The translations under genes were made by a program, and so were the position numbers. The notes under the pieces are model-generated. The model did not search any database. It had not been told where the DNA came from and saw only the letters and a list, made by a program, of their open reading frames with translations. From NCBI GenBank assembly GCA_013397435.1, contig VZRG01001960.1, positions 53,768 to 117,767 on the forward strand: a DNA stretch of 64,000 nucleotides, in the 5' to 3' direction. Of this stretch, positions 1 to 11,039 are shown piece by piece. Positions within the stretch are counted from its first letter, which is position 1. Each line of letters starts with the position of its first letter. The stretch comes from Erythrocercus mccallii. Its lineage: Eukaryota > Chordata > Aves > Passeriformes > Dicruridae.

Positions 1-470
1 TACAAACAGAGACCAGGAGGGAGGAAAACCCCTGGCCATGCTGGTAAGGGCTGCAGTTTCCATCCTGCACTCAGAACATGATTAACAACCTGTACAGTAA
101 GAGAGGCTGCTCAGGGATCTTTCCTGGCCACTACTTTCTGGTCCCAGTGAGGAAGCATCTGGTACACACCACACCTAATACCAATGGGTATTAGAGACTG
201 TGTTAGCACTATGAATAATGCTTATAGTCCCTTAAAATGCCTCCCTAATATAAGCCATAAGATGAAATATTTTGTGAGTGGGCAATGCACATTTTTTGAT
301 GAACCCATACTATACGGCTAATAGATCCCAAGTACCAGAGTACATATCAGGGTTATCTACTGTAAAAGATTTCTGTGAGTTGGATCCAGCTTGAAAAGTG
401 TAGGAACAGACAGTATTATTCTGTCACTTTACATCAGATGTCAAAGAATAAAGTGATAGTATTTTCTTAC
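1..470. other. Non-coding stretch, probably last intron of VGLL1
   Basis: No coding exon is recognisable. The upstream VGLL1 exon ends in a clean donor at 469-470, and about 40 C-terminal residues are still missing compared with human VGLL1. No minus-strand reading frame here resembles that terminus, so the last exon probably lies below position 1. Confidence 0.5.
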
Positions 471-890
471 CTCCCCCAGGAGCTGAACTTTGACTTGTAT
501 TTTGTAACCTCGCAGGTCCAGTCATACAAGCAGAACTTGAGTGTTGCTTCATGGGGCATTCTTGCATGGATGTTAAGCACCTTTCCTGTTGCAGAAGGCC
601 AAGAAGAGAACTGTATTTCCTGTCAGAGATCAGCTCATCAGCTGCATAGAGGTCAGGAAGGGTGTGAGGATATGCTGAACCGGTGACACCGGGAGTCCCA
701 GCTGGAGGGAAGGGCCACAAATCTGCAGGTTGAGCTGGACGACCACGCAGAGCTGATGGCTGGCACTGGCCTACCACACCAGCAGCAGAAAAACTCAGAG
801 CAGAATTTGCCATGCTTGTTGAAGAAGATGATGGATATGGTTTGTAGCAATGCGAAGAGAAATTCCACTGATGGGGAGACATGCTGTCTA
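471..890 (-). CDS. VGLL1: VGLL1 coding exon, Ser/Pro-rich central region
   Basis: The exon begins at acceptor AG (891-892) and continues the frame as L-D-S-M-S-P-H-Q-W. An alternative acceptor three bases downstream would end the exon at 887. It ends in donor GGGAG|GTAAGAA, leaving one base for the next exon. The conserved LLQQERCL block is near its C-terminal end. Confidence 0.88.
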
Positions 891-1691
891 CTTAAAAAGA
901 GAAAAACAAGCATCTGAAGTCTCATCAATTTTTACTTTTTTCCCAAGGCAAATTCCAGTGGACTTCTAAGGGAATGCTATCAGATTGCATGTTCATTTTA
1001 ACAGAAATATATAATCACTTTAGTGCTGCTTATCTTAAAAATCAATGACAAATTCATATGAAAAGCAGATTAACCACCATCATCAATGTTTCTACTAAGT
1101 ATTAAATGTGTACTACACAACAACCAACTTAGGCAGGTTTTTGACAGCTGCAAGCTTAGACAAATATATTTTTGTGAAGATAACAAGCCATAATATGCTT
1201 AGTGCATGTAGCAGTGATGGGGAACAGTTGGCTGGAAAATGATGAATAGAAACCTAGTCCTGCCTACAGGGCCATGGAAAGTTTGGGAATCACTCCAGCA
1301 ATCACAGGGATTTACCCAGAAGTCCCAGCTCCATAACCTAGGGTTTTGCATGTATGATTTTCTTGCTTTCTGTTTGCACACAATTCCAAATTTAAGCTCA
1401 ATTTTTTAGGATCTTAAATTCCTTAGTGAAAGGCAGCCACCCCCATCCAACACCAGGCTCACATATGGAAAGGAGCTCAGCGTTTTTCAGGACAACAGTC
1501 TCACCCCTGTGCTTTGTGCTCAGGTCTTGGGGGTTCTTGGCGTTGCTGAGAGCTCTAGAAAAATGTTCATCTATCATGCTGTTAATGTCTCCTTGGAAAT
1601 AGGTGAACACCACACTCTGAGATCCCCATTCTGTTTTCACAGGTTCTTTGCTTTTACTTGGCTTTGGGAAAAGCTTCCTTGTTTCTTCCAT
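471..1691 (-). CDS. VGLL1: Vestigial-like family member 1 (TEAD cofactor), partial: two coding exons, last exon missing
   Basis: VGLL1 is a nuclear cofactor that binds TEAD transcription factors through a short Tondu (TDU) motif. The coding exons are 1463-1691 and 471-890; their phases match (1 + 2 bases). The first exon starts METRKLF-like after ATG at 1689-1691 (MEETRKLF) and carries the TDU core FTYFQGD...DEHFSRALS. The second has MSPHQW and LGLLQQERCL, which match MSPNQW and LSLLQQDRCL in human VGLL1 as I know it. About 216 residues are visible against 258 in human; the remainder fits one short final exon off the window. The strand and order relative to HTATSF1 agree with the human locus. 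5' non-coding exons were not located. The alternative VGLL2-4 paralogues are unlikely given the flanking matches and synteny. Confidence 0.9.
1463..1691 (-). CDS. VGLL1: VGLL1 coding exon with start codon and TDU motif
   Basis: The exon follows an acceptor at 1711-1712 after a long pyrimidine tract (A-rich on the plus strand). A 19-base 5' UTR piece (1692-1710) precedes the ATG. It encodes 76 codons plus one base. The TDU motif has the V-x-x-H-F-like arrangement (DEHFSRAL) that contacts TEAD. Donor GTGAGC at 1457-1462. Confidence 0.9.
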
Positions 1692-1710
1692 TTTCAAAGA
1701 CCAACAGTTC

Positions 1711-1800
1711 CTAAAAAAAAAACCAAAAAAAACTAACAAAAAGAAAAAAAAACAAAAAACAAACAAACAAACCAATAACACCACCAAAAAACAACCATAC
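1711..1800 (+). repeat. A-rich low-complexity tract (pyrimidine tract on the gene strand)
   Basis: About 90 bases are almost only A with scattered C, including AAAC repeats. On the VGLL1 strand this is an unusually long polypyrimidine tract directly before the coding-exon acceptor. It could be a decayed retroposon tail. Confidence 0.75.
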
Positions 1801-4800
1801 AGGTCAAAGAGACAATATTCAAGTGCTTAGTGACTGGTGAGCTCAGCTTCCTTCCAAAAATGGTAGGGGCCAGAAAAACACTTATTAGTAGGATTAGATT
1901 CTGTTTTTCTGCTTTTTCTATGCACCTCTTCTTTACTAATTTCCTTATCAGATACTTCTAAAAATGTAATACTTGGGCAGAATGGGCACACCTAACCCTT
2001 TCACTTCTCATCCTGCCTTTTTAACTCTGGGTTTAGGACCTAGTACTGTGCAAACGTGTCCTCTGGAAGAACTGAGACACTTCAAAAAGTAATTCAGAGG
2101 TGGCACTCACCCTGAATGAAGTTCAGAGTGAACTTATCAAATTGTTTTATCCAATTTAGGTTTTTGTGTTGATCAAAAAACATAATAACAGAGTGAAAAA
2201 AAAACCAAAACCAAGAGCAACATAACCCCCAAACTGCACTCCACGACATTAGAGCTGAAAATAATAATTTTAGGTGAGGTAAAGTCTGAAGTACCTTAAT
2301 CACTGTCAGCACAGATATCCAAAACAAAGACTTCTAAGAGTAATTAGTTGCTTCACCTGTTAGAAAAAGACATTCAGAATAAATTATTGGAAATTCAAGT
2401 CATGGTAAATTCAAGGAAAAAAACCCCCAAAAAACAACAACAACAAAAGAAATAACTTTTTCTTGTTTGAAACTTACCTAGGAACATGGTGGTCTGCCAT
2501 CTGCTTAAAACTTTGGCGCAAGGATGCTGAAACACGCTGTGGGTCCACCAGAATTTACAGGTTTAAGGCAGGAACTACACTTAAAATATTTTGCAGGAAG
2601 TCAACAGAAGACTGTAAGACTCCTTTTTGTTCTCTTTAAAAATCTCTGCTGCCAGATATGGTAAGAGCAGGACAAGGAATGTCACTGCTTGCCCTGGAGA
2701 AGCATCATTTTCATGCATTTGTACAGTTTTTGGCCACAAGGGAGCAAGTTCACAGCCAAAGCTCACAAGTCCTGCTGTAATCAAAATCATATTTAGCAAG
2801 GCTCAGGCTACAAACACAGTGAAGTGCCTGCTGTTTCTATTCAATTTCCCAGTCTCATTGTCAGCTCATGACACTGCATAGCATAATTGATTTACCTTGG
2901 TAGCAAAAGGAAGGCTGTTATTTTTCAGAGATCAGGGCAACTTTTGGCCAATAGCCAGTTGTACTACATAAAACCTCATGAATCATTAGATATGTATTTC
3001 CATCCAACTAACCCTGAAATACATATCACTGCTTAACCTAGTTCAACACATTTATCTGATTTCATTCCTAGTCATACATCCCCCAACCCTCAGAAACTTC
3101 CCAATAAACACTGCACTCATCTGTATCTCAAAGGATACTCTGAAGTGCTGGTGAAGACTGCCTTGAAATGATTTCTCAGAATTTTTTTACACATGAAAAA
3201 AAAACTGCTCAGGCTGTAAGACAAGTATCCAGATATTAAGAAATTTGAGGATTAAGGTTGTCAAGCCATAATCTATCCCCATTCTAATGCTTAAGCCTTC
3301 ACCTACACACTTCTTTTCCATGTTTATTATTTGCTTCCATGTTTAGTTTTGCTTGTTACCTCCATCTCCCACCACGTGTTCTGTTCAGTTCTCCCTGACT
3401 CATGGTCACTTGCTCAGCCTGCCCTAATCTGTCACCAATGTCAACTCATGTCCAAACTCAAGAACTCTTTAGTGTTTATTTTAGAATTTCTATTACTTTG
3501 CCCCATCGTGCTAGATTCACCTAAACAGAGCAGTGGGAACAGGACTGCAAGGTCACACTCCGAGTCAGAAGACAGTCTTTCACAACTTTAAAACTGACCC
3601 AGCTTTCCTAGACATGGAAAACTTAAACAAAGAAACACTTCCTCTCAATATAGAGGCACCTTCCCAAGGCCCATGAGGGGAAGCAGGAACTAGCACAATG
3701 CAATCACACTACTGGAAGGACTTCAAGCTCAGGAAGAGACGCTGCTTTTTCCCAGTTTTGTTTTAGAAAGCATCCCTGTTTGGGTTAAGGAACTTTACAA
3801 TTGCTCAGCTGGGGGCTAACACTTGCCATTGAAAATTCCAACCCAGAGTGAAAGCTTGGCAAAAACGTGAGCAACCAGATGGGCCTGAGAAAGGATAAGA
3901 AGTCAACAGCAAGAAGCAAAGCAGTTTTTCTGACTCTGCTCCAGCAATACACATCAACATACAATTTAGAAAGCATTAGTGCCAGCCCAGAGGATCACTT
4001 TTCATGTTCTTCACTCAGTACAAGCCATTATGTCTTTGTACCACTTTATTAACATGCCTAACTAGCTCCTGACATTCATTCTGGGCTCCTTTAGCATAGT
4101 TTATTCATGTGCAGCAGTTTGTGTGATTGCGACCGGTTAAAATGCTGGAAAAAGAATATATTTTAAAGAAAAAAAAGGTCACCTCTTTTTTTCCACTGTT
4201 TCCCTTAAAAATCTCTTGTGCTTTCCAACAACTAGCCAGAGGAAGTGTAACCTAAGTGACGTCTCAGTCCTCTTAGTAATCATATAGGCATAAGGATTCT
4301 AACATCCCAGGAGACAGGACCTAAATTTGGAGCACTGTAGTCCTTGTTACCTGAACTTCCTATTATTTCATCATCCAGCACAAAGTCTGCAAATGGCAGA
4401 AATCATTCCAGCTTGTGTCTGCCACAAACCATTGCCAAAAGAGAGTAGAAGTGGAGCTCAGGGTGAAATGGATTCAGCTCGTATCACACTACTCTTCAAA
4501 TGGGTTACTAATGGCAAAACAGTGCAAGTATTTGTCCAAGTTATTTCTCCTTCAGGTGGTCAAGGACCCATGGTCAACACAGGCTTAAGAGTGATGGCAG
4601 TTGACAGCTCACCACAAGAGCTAATGCTTTACAATGTTTTTCACATTCCCTACCTTTGCCAGCAGTGTTGATTTCCCACCACTGGAGCATCCAACAGGGA
4701 ACCCTTCATTCTTGATTTTATGTAGTTCAAACCAGTTTTTAAAACAAAAAAAAAATCCCACTTCCCAACTATTAAACCACTATTTAACAAGCAGGTATTC

Positions 4801-6480
4801 CCTCTCATCAAGTTATTCCTCAAATAAGGGAACATCTGAAGAAGTCAGTGAATTCTCCTACCTTAGCTGACTGTCAGCAGCAGTGCCACAGCAGTCACAT
4901 TTTCCAGATGTGAGACGCTCAGGTTGTGTGGGGATCCTTGCTGGCCTGGCCAGCTCTGAGCTGCAGCAGGAGACAGGGCACATTCACCAACTCCCCACAC
5001 TTTCTAGCCTCCAGCTGCACAGAGCGAGGCGTTTCCTCCAGCCTATCTGCTAAGAATGCATGAAATGCACTCCAACAAGTCAACCAGGTTAGGAGGTTTC
5101 AGGAATGAGGAAAATAGGATTGTAAGTAGGTTTAGGTTTGTTTGGCTTTTTTTTTTTTTAATGACAATGTGTACACAATAAAGAAGACACTGTGGACTTT
5201 GGAAAAGTTTGAAGATGATAAACAAGACATGGTGGAGAACCAAACTTGCCAAGGATGATAAAGGACTTCTCCTAATTGCCAGGTTACAGAATATTCACAC
5301 TTAAGTTGGTAACTAGAAGCACCTATGAGAAAAAGATGACCTGTTTCCAATCCAGACAAACTGGATAATCAATTTTCTCACTTTTCTTTGCTGGATCGGT
5401 TTTAATAACTACTGGGGGAAAAAAAAAAATCATTCTTGTTATGTAAGGGCTGTAGCAGGAAAGAGTTTGGGGTTTTTTTGTGTCAAGTTTACCAAAATTA
5501 GAAAATTGCAGCCATTCCAGAAATGCTGAAACAGGGTCAAACTTGCCAGTCTCAGATGGAAAAAACACACTAGGGAACTAGTCACCAAACTGGTGACTTA
5601 TGTCTTTTACAGAGTAGCTTAGGAGTTTGTTTATTCACCCAGAAAGCTGGAGAGCACAATCCAATTCCCTCTGCCTAAATACGTATGAATCCACCCTCTG
5701 CCCTTCCCAGAACAACTTAACTACCAGGCTGGGAGAGTTCCTGTGACGGTGCTCAGTGTTTTATTGACACACTTTGCATAAACACGTTTTCATTGTGAGA
5801 CAGACTGGATTCCAGTCCACCAGCAGGCCAAGAGCCCTCAACATCTCCATCACTCTTTCTCTGACTCCCTTTTCTAAACTGTCTCATATGGCAGAGATTT
5901 GCTCTGCTAAAGCTTTTCAAGACCTTATTTGCGATCTTCCTCTCACACTGACAGGTAAAGCTCTCCTCAGATTAAGATGGCATCAGTTAAAAGCTCCTAG
6001 AAAGAAATACAGGGTAAAATAGGATTATAATCCCTATTCTTCAGTACAGGAATGGAATGACACTTCCAGTGCTTTTGCGGCATCCAAGGTGTCAAAGCTT
6101 TGAAGGGAAAAAAAAACCAAAAAACCTTTGAGAATAAAAATTAAAATTCTACTCTAAAATCCTTATTAAAAACATCTTCACAATCTCAATTTTAACTGCG
6201 GTGTCTGCAATGATCCCTCCTGTCCCTTTTCTCTCCATGCAGGTCCACACCACAAGCCAGGAAGAAGGCTGAGACCAAACCCATAAATAGGGAACTAATA
6301 CCATATCTCACTTAGTTCCAAGAACTTGTCTACTGGGCCCAGCTGGAAGCTCTGGCACACTAACACCTGTGGTTTATAAACTGAAGCCCCCATGCATCAA
6401 ATGCTATAGTATCTTTTACTGAGGAAAAAAGACAAATATGTTATCTTAAAACTAATCAGCACAGACTTGTTCTGTTCATG
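1801..6480. other. Upstream and intergenic region of VGLL1 without recognisable coding exons
   Basis: The short open frames on both strands show no family resemblance and no consistent splice context. Small A-rich stretches occur (around 2200, 2420, 4750, 5150 and 5420). VGLL1 probably has its non-coding first exon and promoter here, but no CpG-rich core or clear TATA-plus-start arrangement was seen. Confidence 0.45.
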
Positions 6481-9400
6481 AGTTTGTTTATTAAAAAGGT
6501 AGTATAAAACACAACCCCTTTAAGAAACAAATTGAAGACAAACAAAGGATATTCTCAGATGCTGTCACAAGTCTAGATATTATTCAAATACCATTTGCTT
6601 TGTAATGTTGCTTTTCTAAAGGATAAATGAAAATTATTGATTTATTGAAAGAAAATCACCTGTCAGAAAAATTCCAAGTCTACTTACTGAAAAGTTTAAT
6701 CTAACAATATACTTTCATATTACAGAATGAGCAAAAAACCAGTTTGCTGCAAAAGGTTTCAGAATTCTATAAATATTTTACAGAAATTTCAGAGTATCCT
6801 GACAGTAAGACATCAAGCTATGAGCACTACAATATACACAAGTCAAATCAACACAAATACACAACTCACAGAATCCATTTACCATACTGCAGTATGTTTC
6901 TTCAAATGCAGAAATAAAAATAAGAATTTAAAATCCAATTAAAATCTATCACATTTTTTTTTCCCAAATCCGGTTTGGTTTAGTTTTAAGAATTCAGGGT
7001 ATGAATATTGATGAAAGGCAAGTTTGGGTTTCTATGAAGCATCCAACACCTTCAAGTTTTCTTAAGTGAATTAAGCTAATAGTTCGTAGTTGTTAATAGG
7101 TTAATCTTAACTGAAGGACATGTTTTAGCTAAAATGCACTGCATTTAACATACTAAATATTTTAAGTGAATTGCAATCCTTATACAAAACCTAAGCTGTA
7201 CAAGGGACTGAAATTCAATTTAAAAATTTTTTAAATGCCAGGAGAAACAGATAAACATTTTGATGCAAAATTAAGCTAATTCTCTCTTCACACCTGTATA
7301 AGAACATTTGAGAACCTGCAAAGAAAGAGAAAACCTTCTAAAAAGCCTTTTACTTTGAGGCTTTTTGTTTCAAGGTATCTACTTTGGCCATGCTCCTCCA
7401 GCCACGTCATCTCTGGTGAATACCTGTAACTCCATAAAAATTCCTTCACAGTCAATCACTGAACAGCATTTAGTTCTAAAGCAAAATACCAATTTATCTT
7501 GAAGCTAAGCAATTATTTGTAATGGTTCAGAAATCGATTCTGCCAAATTATGCTGGAGGTCAGTTAATACTCTGTCATATTGTATTTAAGTGGCATTACA
7601 TCCATTTTGTTACTTGGAAAATTGGTAGAAACAACTATTTCTCTAGTTCAAAACTGAACAAAAATAGTTATCCACAAATTGTTTCAGCCTGTTTCAGCTA
7701 TTGTTTCCATCATAAACAGTGGAAAGGAGACATTCTCTTAAAATGAACTTCTCACCAAAAGGACAGGGATGGAGGAACATGCAGGATACTGCAACACTGG
7801 AATGGGAACTAAAAAAACCTTAGAAACTGAGCAAGAAGGTTGTTTTTGTCACTTCTAATGAGCAAGAAAAGTAATTAGAAAACACTTTAAAGGAAAAATA
7901 AAGTGAAAATTCCTTTAAGGTTTTCATTTCTTACCAGTTTATGTGCGATGCTGATCAGTAAGAAAAACATGTAAGTTTAAAAAGCAACTCGGCTTGTTCA
8001 GATTTGTTAAAATTTCTTACTAAACATTACTTCTCTATACTGTAAGAATTCCGTAACTGTACTTCAAAATAGAAATTTTAAATTCTGTGAAAACTTTTGA
8101 TTTCCATTCAGACTGATTTATAAAATTTTCATAAATTCAAAATAATTTCATAAATAATTTCAAAAAGGAAAACATCTAAAGAATTTGGTTTTAATGAAAA
8201 TCTGCTGAAAAGAGTCACAGCTGCATTAACCTCTCCTTGGACTACTAAATGCCTCAATGAATTCTCGATGAATAGTCTATAAAAATATATTTTTACATTT
8301 TACTGGGGAAAATGGAGGTAGACAAAAGGAAAATACAACTTTGAGTATAATGTCACACTTGAAAACAACATATTTGCATGGAGAAAGAGCTTTTATTTCT
8401 TAAGAATCCTAGTTAATAGAAAAGCCAGTAAAGCATTTGGTCTCAGTCTTTATTGGTGATCTACTTTAGTGTGAAGTCTAAAGGAGAAGGGGAAAGGACT
8501 AAGAGCACGTTGAACATCTGCAGCAAGCCAGTCAAATTTGCACATTACTTGGAGAGAGGAAGGTTTACTGCACATACAGCAACTCCTTATTTTTCAAAGT
8601 CTTACTTCAAACACTAACTTTGTTTTCCGTATCTGATACCACAGTAAGGTTTCATAGAACTTTAAAAGTCTTATATATAAGTTTTATATATAAGTTACAC
8701 AAGTTTCCCTGTATCAGTTGTAATTCCAGTGTAAAACAAGTGATTTAACTGTGTAATGTTACACAATTGGGCTTCCTTAAAAAAAAAAAGCAAACAAAAC
8801 ACAAGAGATCTAAACCTAGGATTCTAGAAGCTGGAAGAAAAAAAGGAGCACTGAAGGCAATACTCACCACACTAAACTGCACTCCTCATATGCAAACACT
8901 TCCAGCTCTCAAAGGTCTGTGGTGCATCTTACCAATAAAAATAACTAAGGCAGAACCAACACAACCCAGAAATGTATCTGAGTATACCACTACATGCAGG
9001 CAGTGTTCCAGATTCCCTGAATTCTTCAAACACCTGTTTTGCTGAAACACACAATCCACACACTTGGAAAGATGAGAAAATGGACTTTTTTAGCTGCAAG
9101 AGCTACATCTCTTTATAATGCAACTCAAAATGGGAAATTTGTCACATCAGTGTACTATGAGCACCCAGACTTTTAACCCCTGACAAATATGACAGCTATT
9201 TTTGTCACAAAAGATCTAATTTATAACCATGATATCAAGTGATAACTTAGATGTCAACTTTTTTTGGCATAGCCACCCACACATATTGATTACATATTAA
9301 AAAACCCCAATAAAATAAACTTGGACAACCATATAGAATTCAGGAAAAAAAATCTGTATGGTAATCTCAGAGAACAATGTTTGAAGATATTCTCAGAGTA

Positions 9401-10754
9401 TTCCGATTGCCTCATGATGGAAACACATGGATTAGCATCTTACAGTTTCTTTCAATCCAACATGAATTAAAAAAAATTCAAAGGACCCTCCTTGAAAATG
9501 TGTACTGGTAACCATCCACATGAACAGCATGCTATGAATTTTTAATTGCTTAAAATTACCTAAAACCATGTTCTTCTAGCCTTACTTATCAAAACAGTGG
9601 AATTCTAAATTAAGAATAACTATGCCCAAAACAGCTCCCCACAGTTATTTTTGAAAGCCTGCCACTTATTAAGATATTTAAAGCTAGAATATCTTCTAAG
9701 TCCTTGGTTTTGGAAATATTTTGAAGAGGACTAGCATTTGCTTTCTCCATGTAAGAGCATTATTTCAAAGCATATTTTAAAGTATTCTAACTTTAGCACA
9801 ACAAACTGCAGTTTGAGCTGCCAAAAGCTTTTAAGTTTTATGAAATATGGAAGATCCTCCCCACTGTGAAGAGCACAGAGAGCTAAACTAAAATGTTGAG
9901 AACTCACATTCATCATGCTAACAAAGTTAATGAAAAACTCTAACTCCAGTAGAAAAGCAAGAAAAAAGAAGCCACCACAAAAATCAAAAGCTTATTTTGA
10001 CTCCTACTGCATACAGACCATGAGAGTGTAAAACCAATGTTATTATGGCCTAGAATACGTGTGTTCATGCATTTCTAGTCTCCTTGACATAATTCCAGCC
10101 TCTATCCAACAGAAGATCTAAATGGGGAAAGAAAAACTAATTTGCTGAATGCTGTGATTTAATAGCCACTCTTCACTCAGTTTGCCTTAGGGTTGCTGTG
10201 GCAACACTGCCACTTTCTTTAAGCTTGTGACCTGATACTACTCATCATCTGCCACCTAATACATAGCAACACATCCAATGTACTCACCCTATATGGATCA
10301 CAGCACCTGTTCCATAAAATGATCCAACACATCAGGACACAAATTATCAAAATACTGAGTTTCAATGGCTACAGGAAAATTAACAGTACAATCCACAAAT
10401 CTTGTAAAAGCTTTGCATTACATAAGTTACATATAGTTACTTAAACTTAAGGGTTGGAACATATTTTACACTCACATGATGAAACACTGACGAGCATAGT
10501 TAGAACAAAAGAAGCCTGATGAGTTTTACTGTGTTCTTGGCAATTTGAGTTACTTTACCTGAACAGCCAATTAATACAAATTCTTAGAACCTCATTAAAT
10601 ACTGCTTTTAATGAAAACTTCAAAGCACACAGCTGATGACACTCTAATATATCTATATTCATATGAATATTGTCTGCAGTCATCCTAAAGAAAGGGATAC
10701 AGATACACTCAAACATCACCCTAAAAATCATGCTTTCACAAAGTATTAAAGATG
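6481..10754 (-). other. HTATSF1: AT-rich stretch downstream of the HTATSF1 stop; candidate 3' UTR
   Basis: This region follows the HTATSF1 stop codon on the gene strand. It is strongly AT-rich and lacks any convincing coding exon. Minus-strand AATAAA signals occur, for example at 8390-8395, 6640-6645 and 6487-6492. Which one is used cannot be decided from sequence, so the UTR length is open. Confidence 0.4.
6487..6492 (-). terminator. HTATSF1: Candidate distal poly(A) signal AATAAA for HTATSF1
   Basis: TTTATT on the plus strand reads AATAAA on the gene strand. A GT-rich stretch (GTCTGTGCTG) follows about 25 bases downstream, as expected of a cleavage region. Nearer AATAAA copies are equally possible, so this is a guess. 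Confidence 0.25.
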
Positions 10755-11039
10755 TTATGTATCAGCTTCACCATCACTGCCTGCAAGGCTGCTGTCTGTG
10801 GATGGAGCTCCATCTTCATTAATACCCTCACCATTATTCTCCCTCTTATGAGCTTCATCATTTGCATCCTCCTTAGGTGTGTCATTAACCTCTGGAGGTT
10901 GTTTCCCTTCGGGCAGTTTAACACTACTAGATGCAGAATCCGAACCAGATGTAGTTTGCTGCTCCTTTGTATCTGGATCCCCTAAAAATGACTCCCACAC
11001 CTTAATCCTTTCTTCCCTTTCTCTTGCAGTCTCCTCCAC
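10755..11039 (-). CDS. HTATSF1: HTATSF1 terminal coding exon, short acidic tail
   Basis: Begins VEETAREREERIKVWESFLG after acceptor AACAG and ends STDSSLAGSDGEADT with TAA at 10755-10757. It gives only 94 residues, against roughly 390 in the matching human exon. The tail is hydrophilic, rich in Ser, Glu and Asp. Confidence 0.93.
   Translation of the reverse strand: MEETAREREERIKVWESFLGDPDTKEQQTTSGSDSASSSVKLPEGKQPPEVNDTPKEDANDEAHKRENNGEGINEDGAPSTDSSLAGSDGEADT

Noticed and set aside
30..60. Possible last VGLL1 exon after a CTGCAG acceptor
   Set aside because: The frame is open, but the peptide shows no resemblance to the VGLL1 C-terminus and runs off the window.
8666..8697. Two tandem TTATATATAAGTT units
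   Set aside because: Simple AT-rich slippage in non-coding DNA; no promoter or gene follows.
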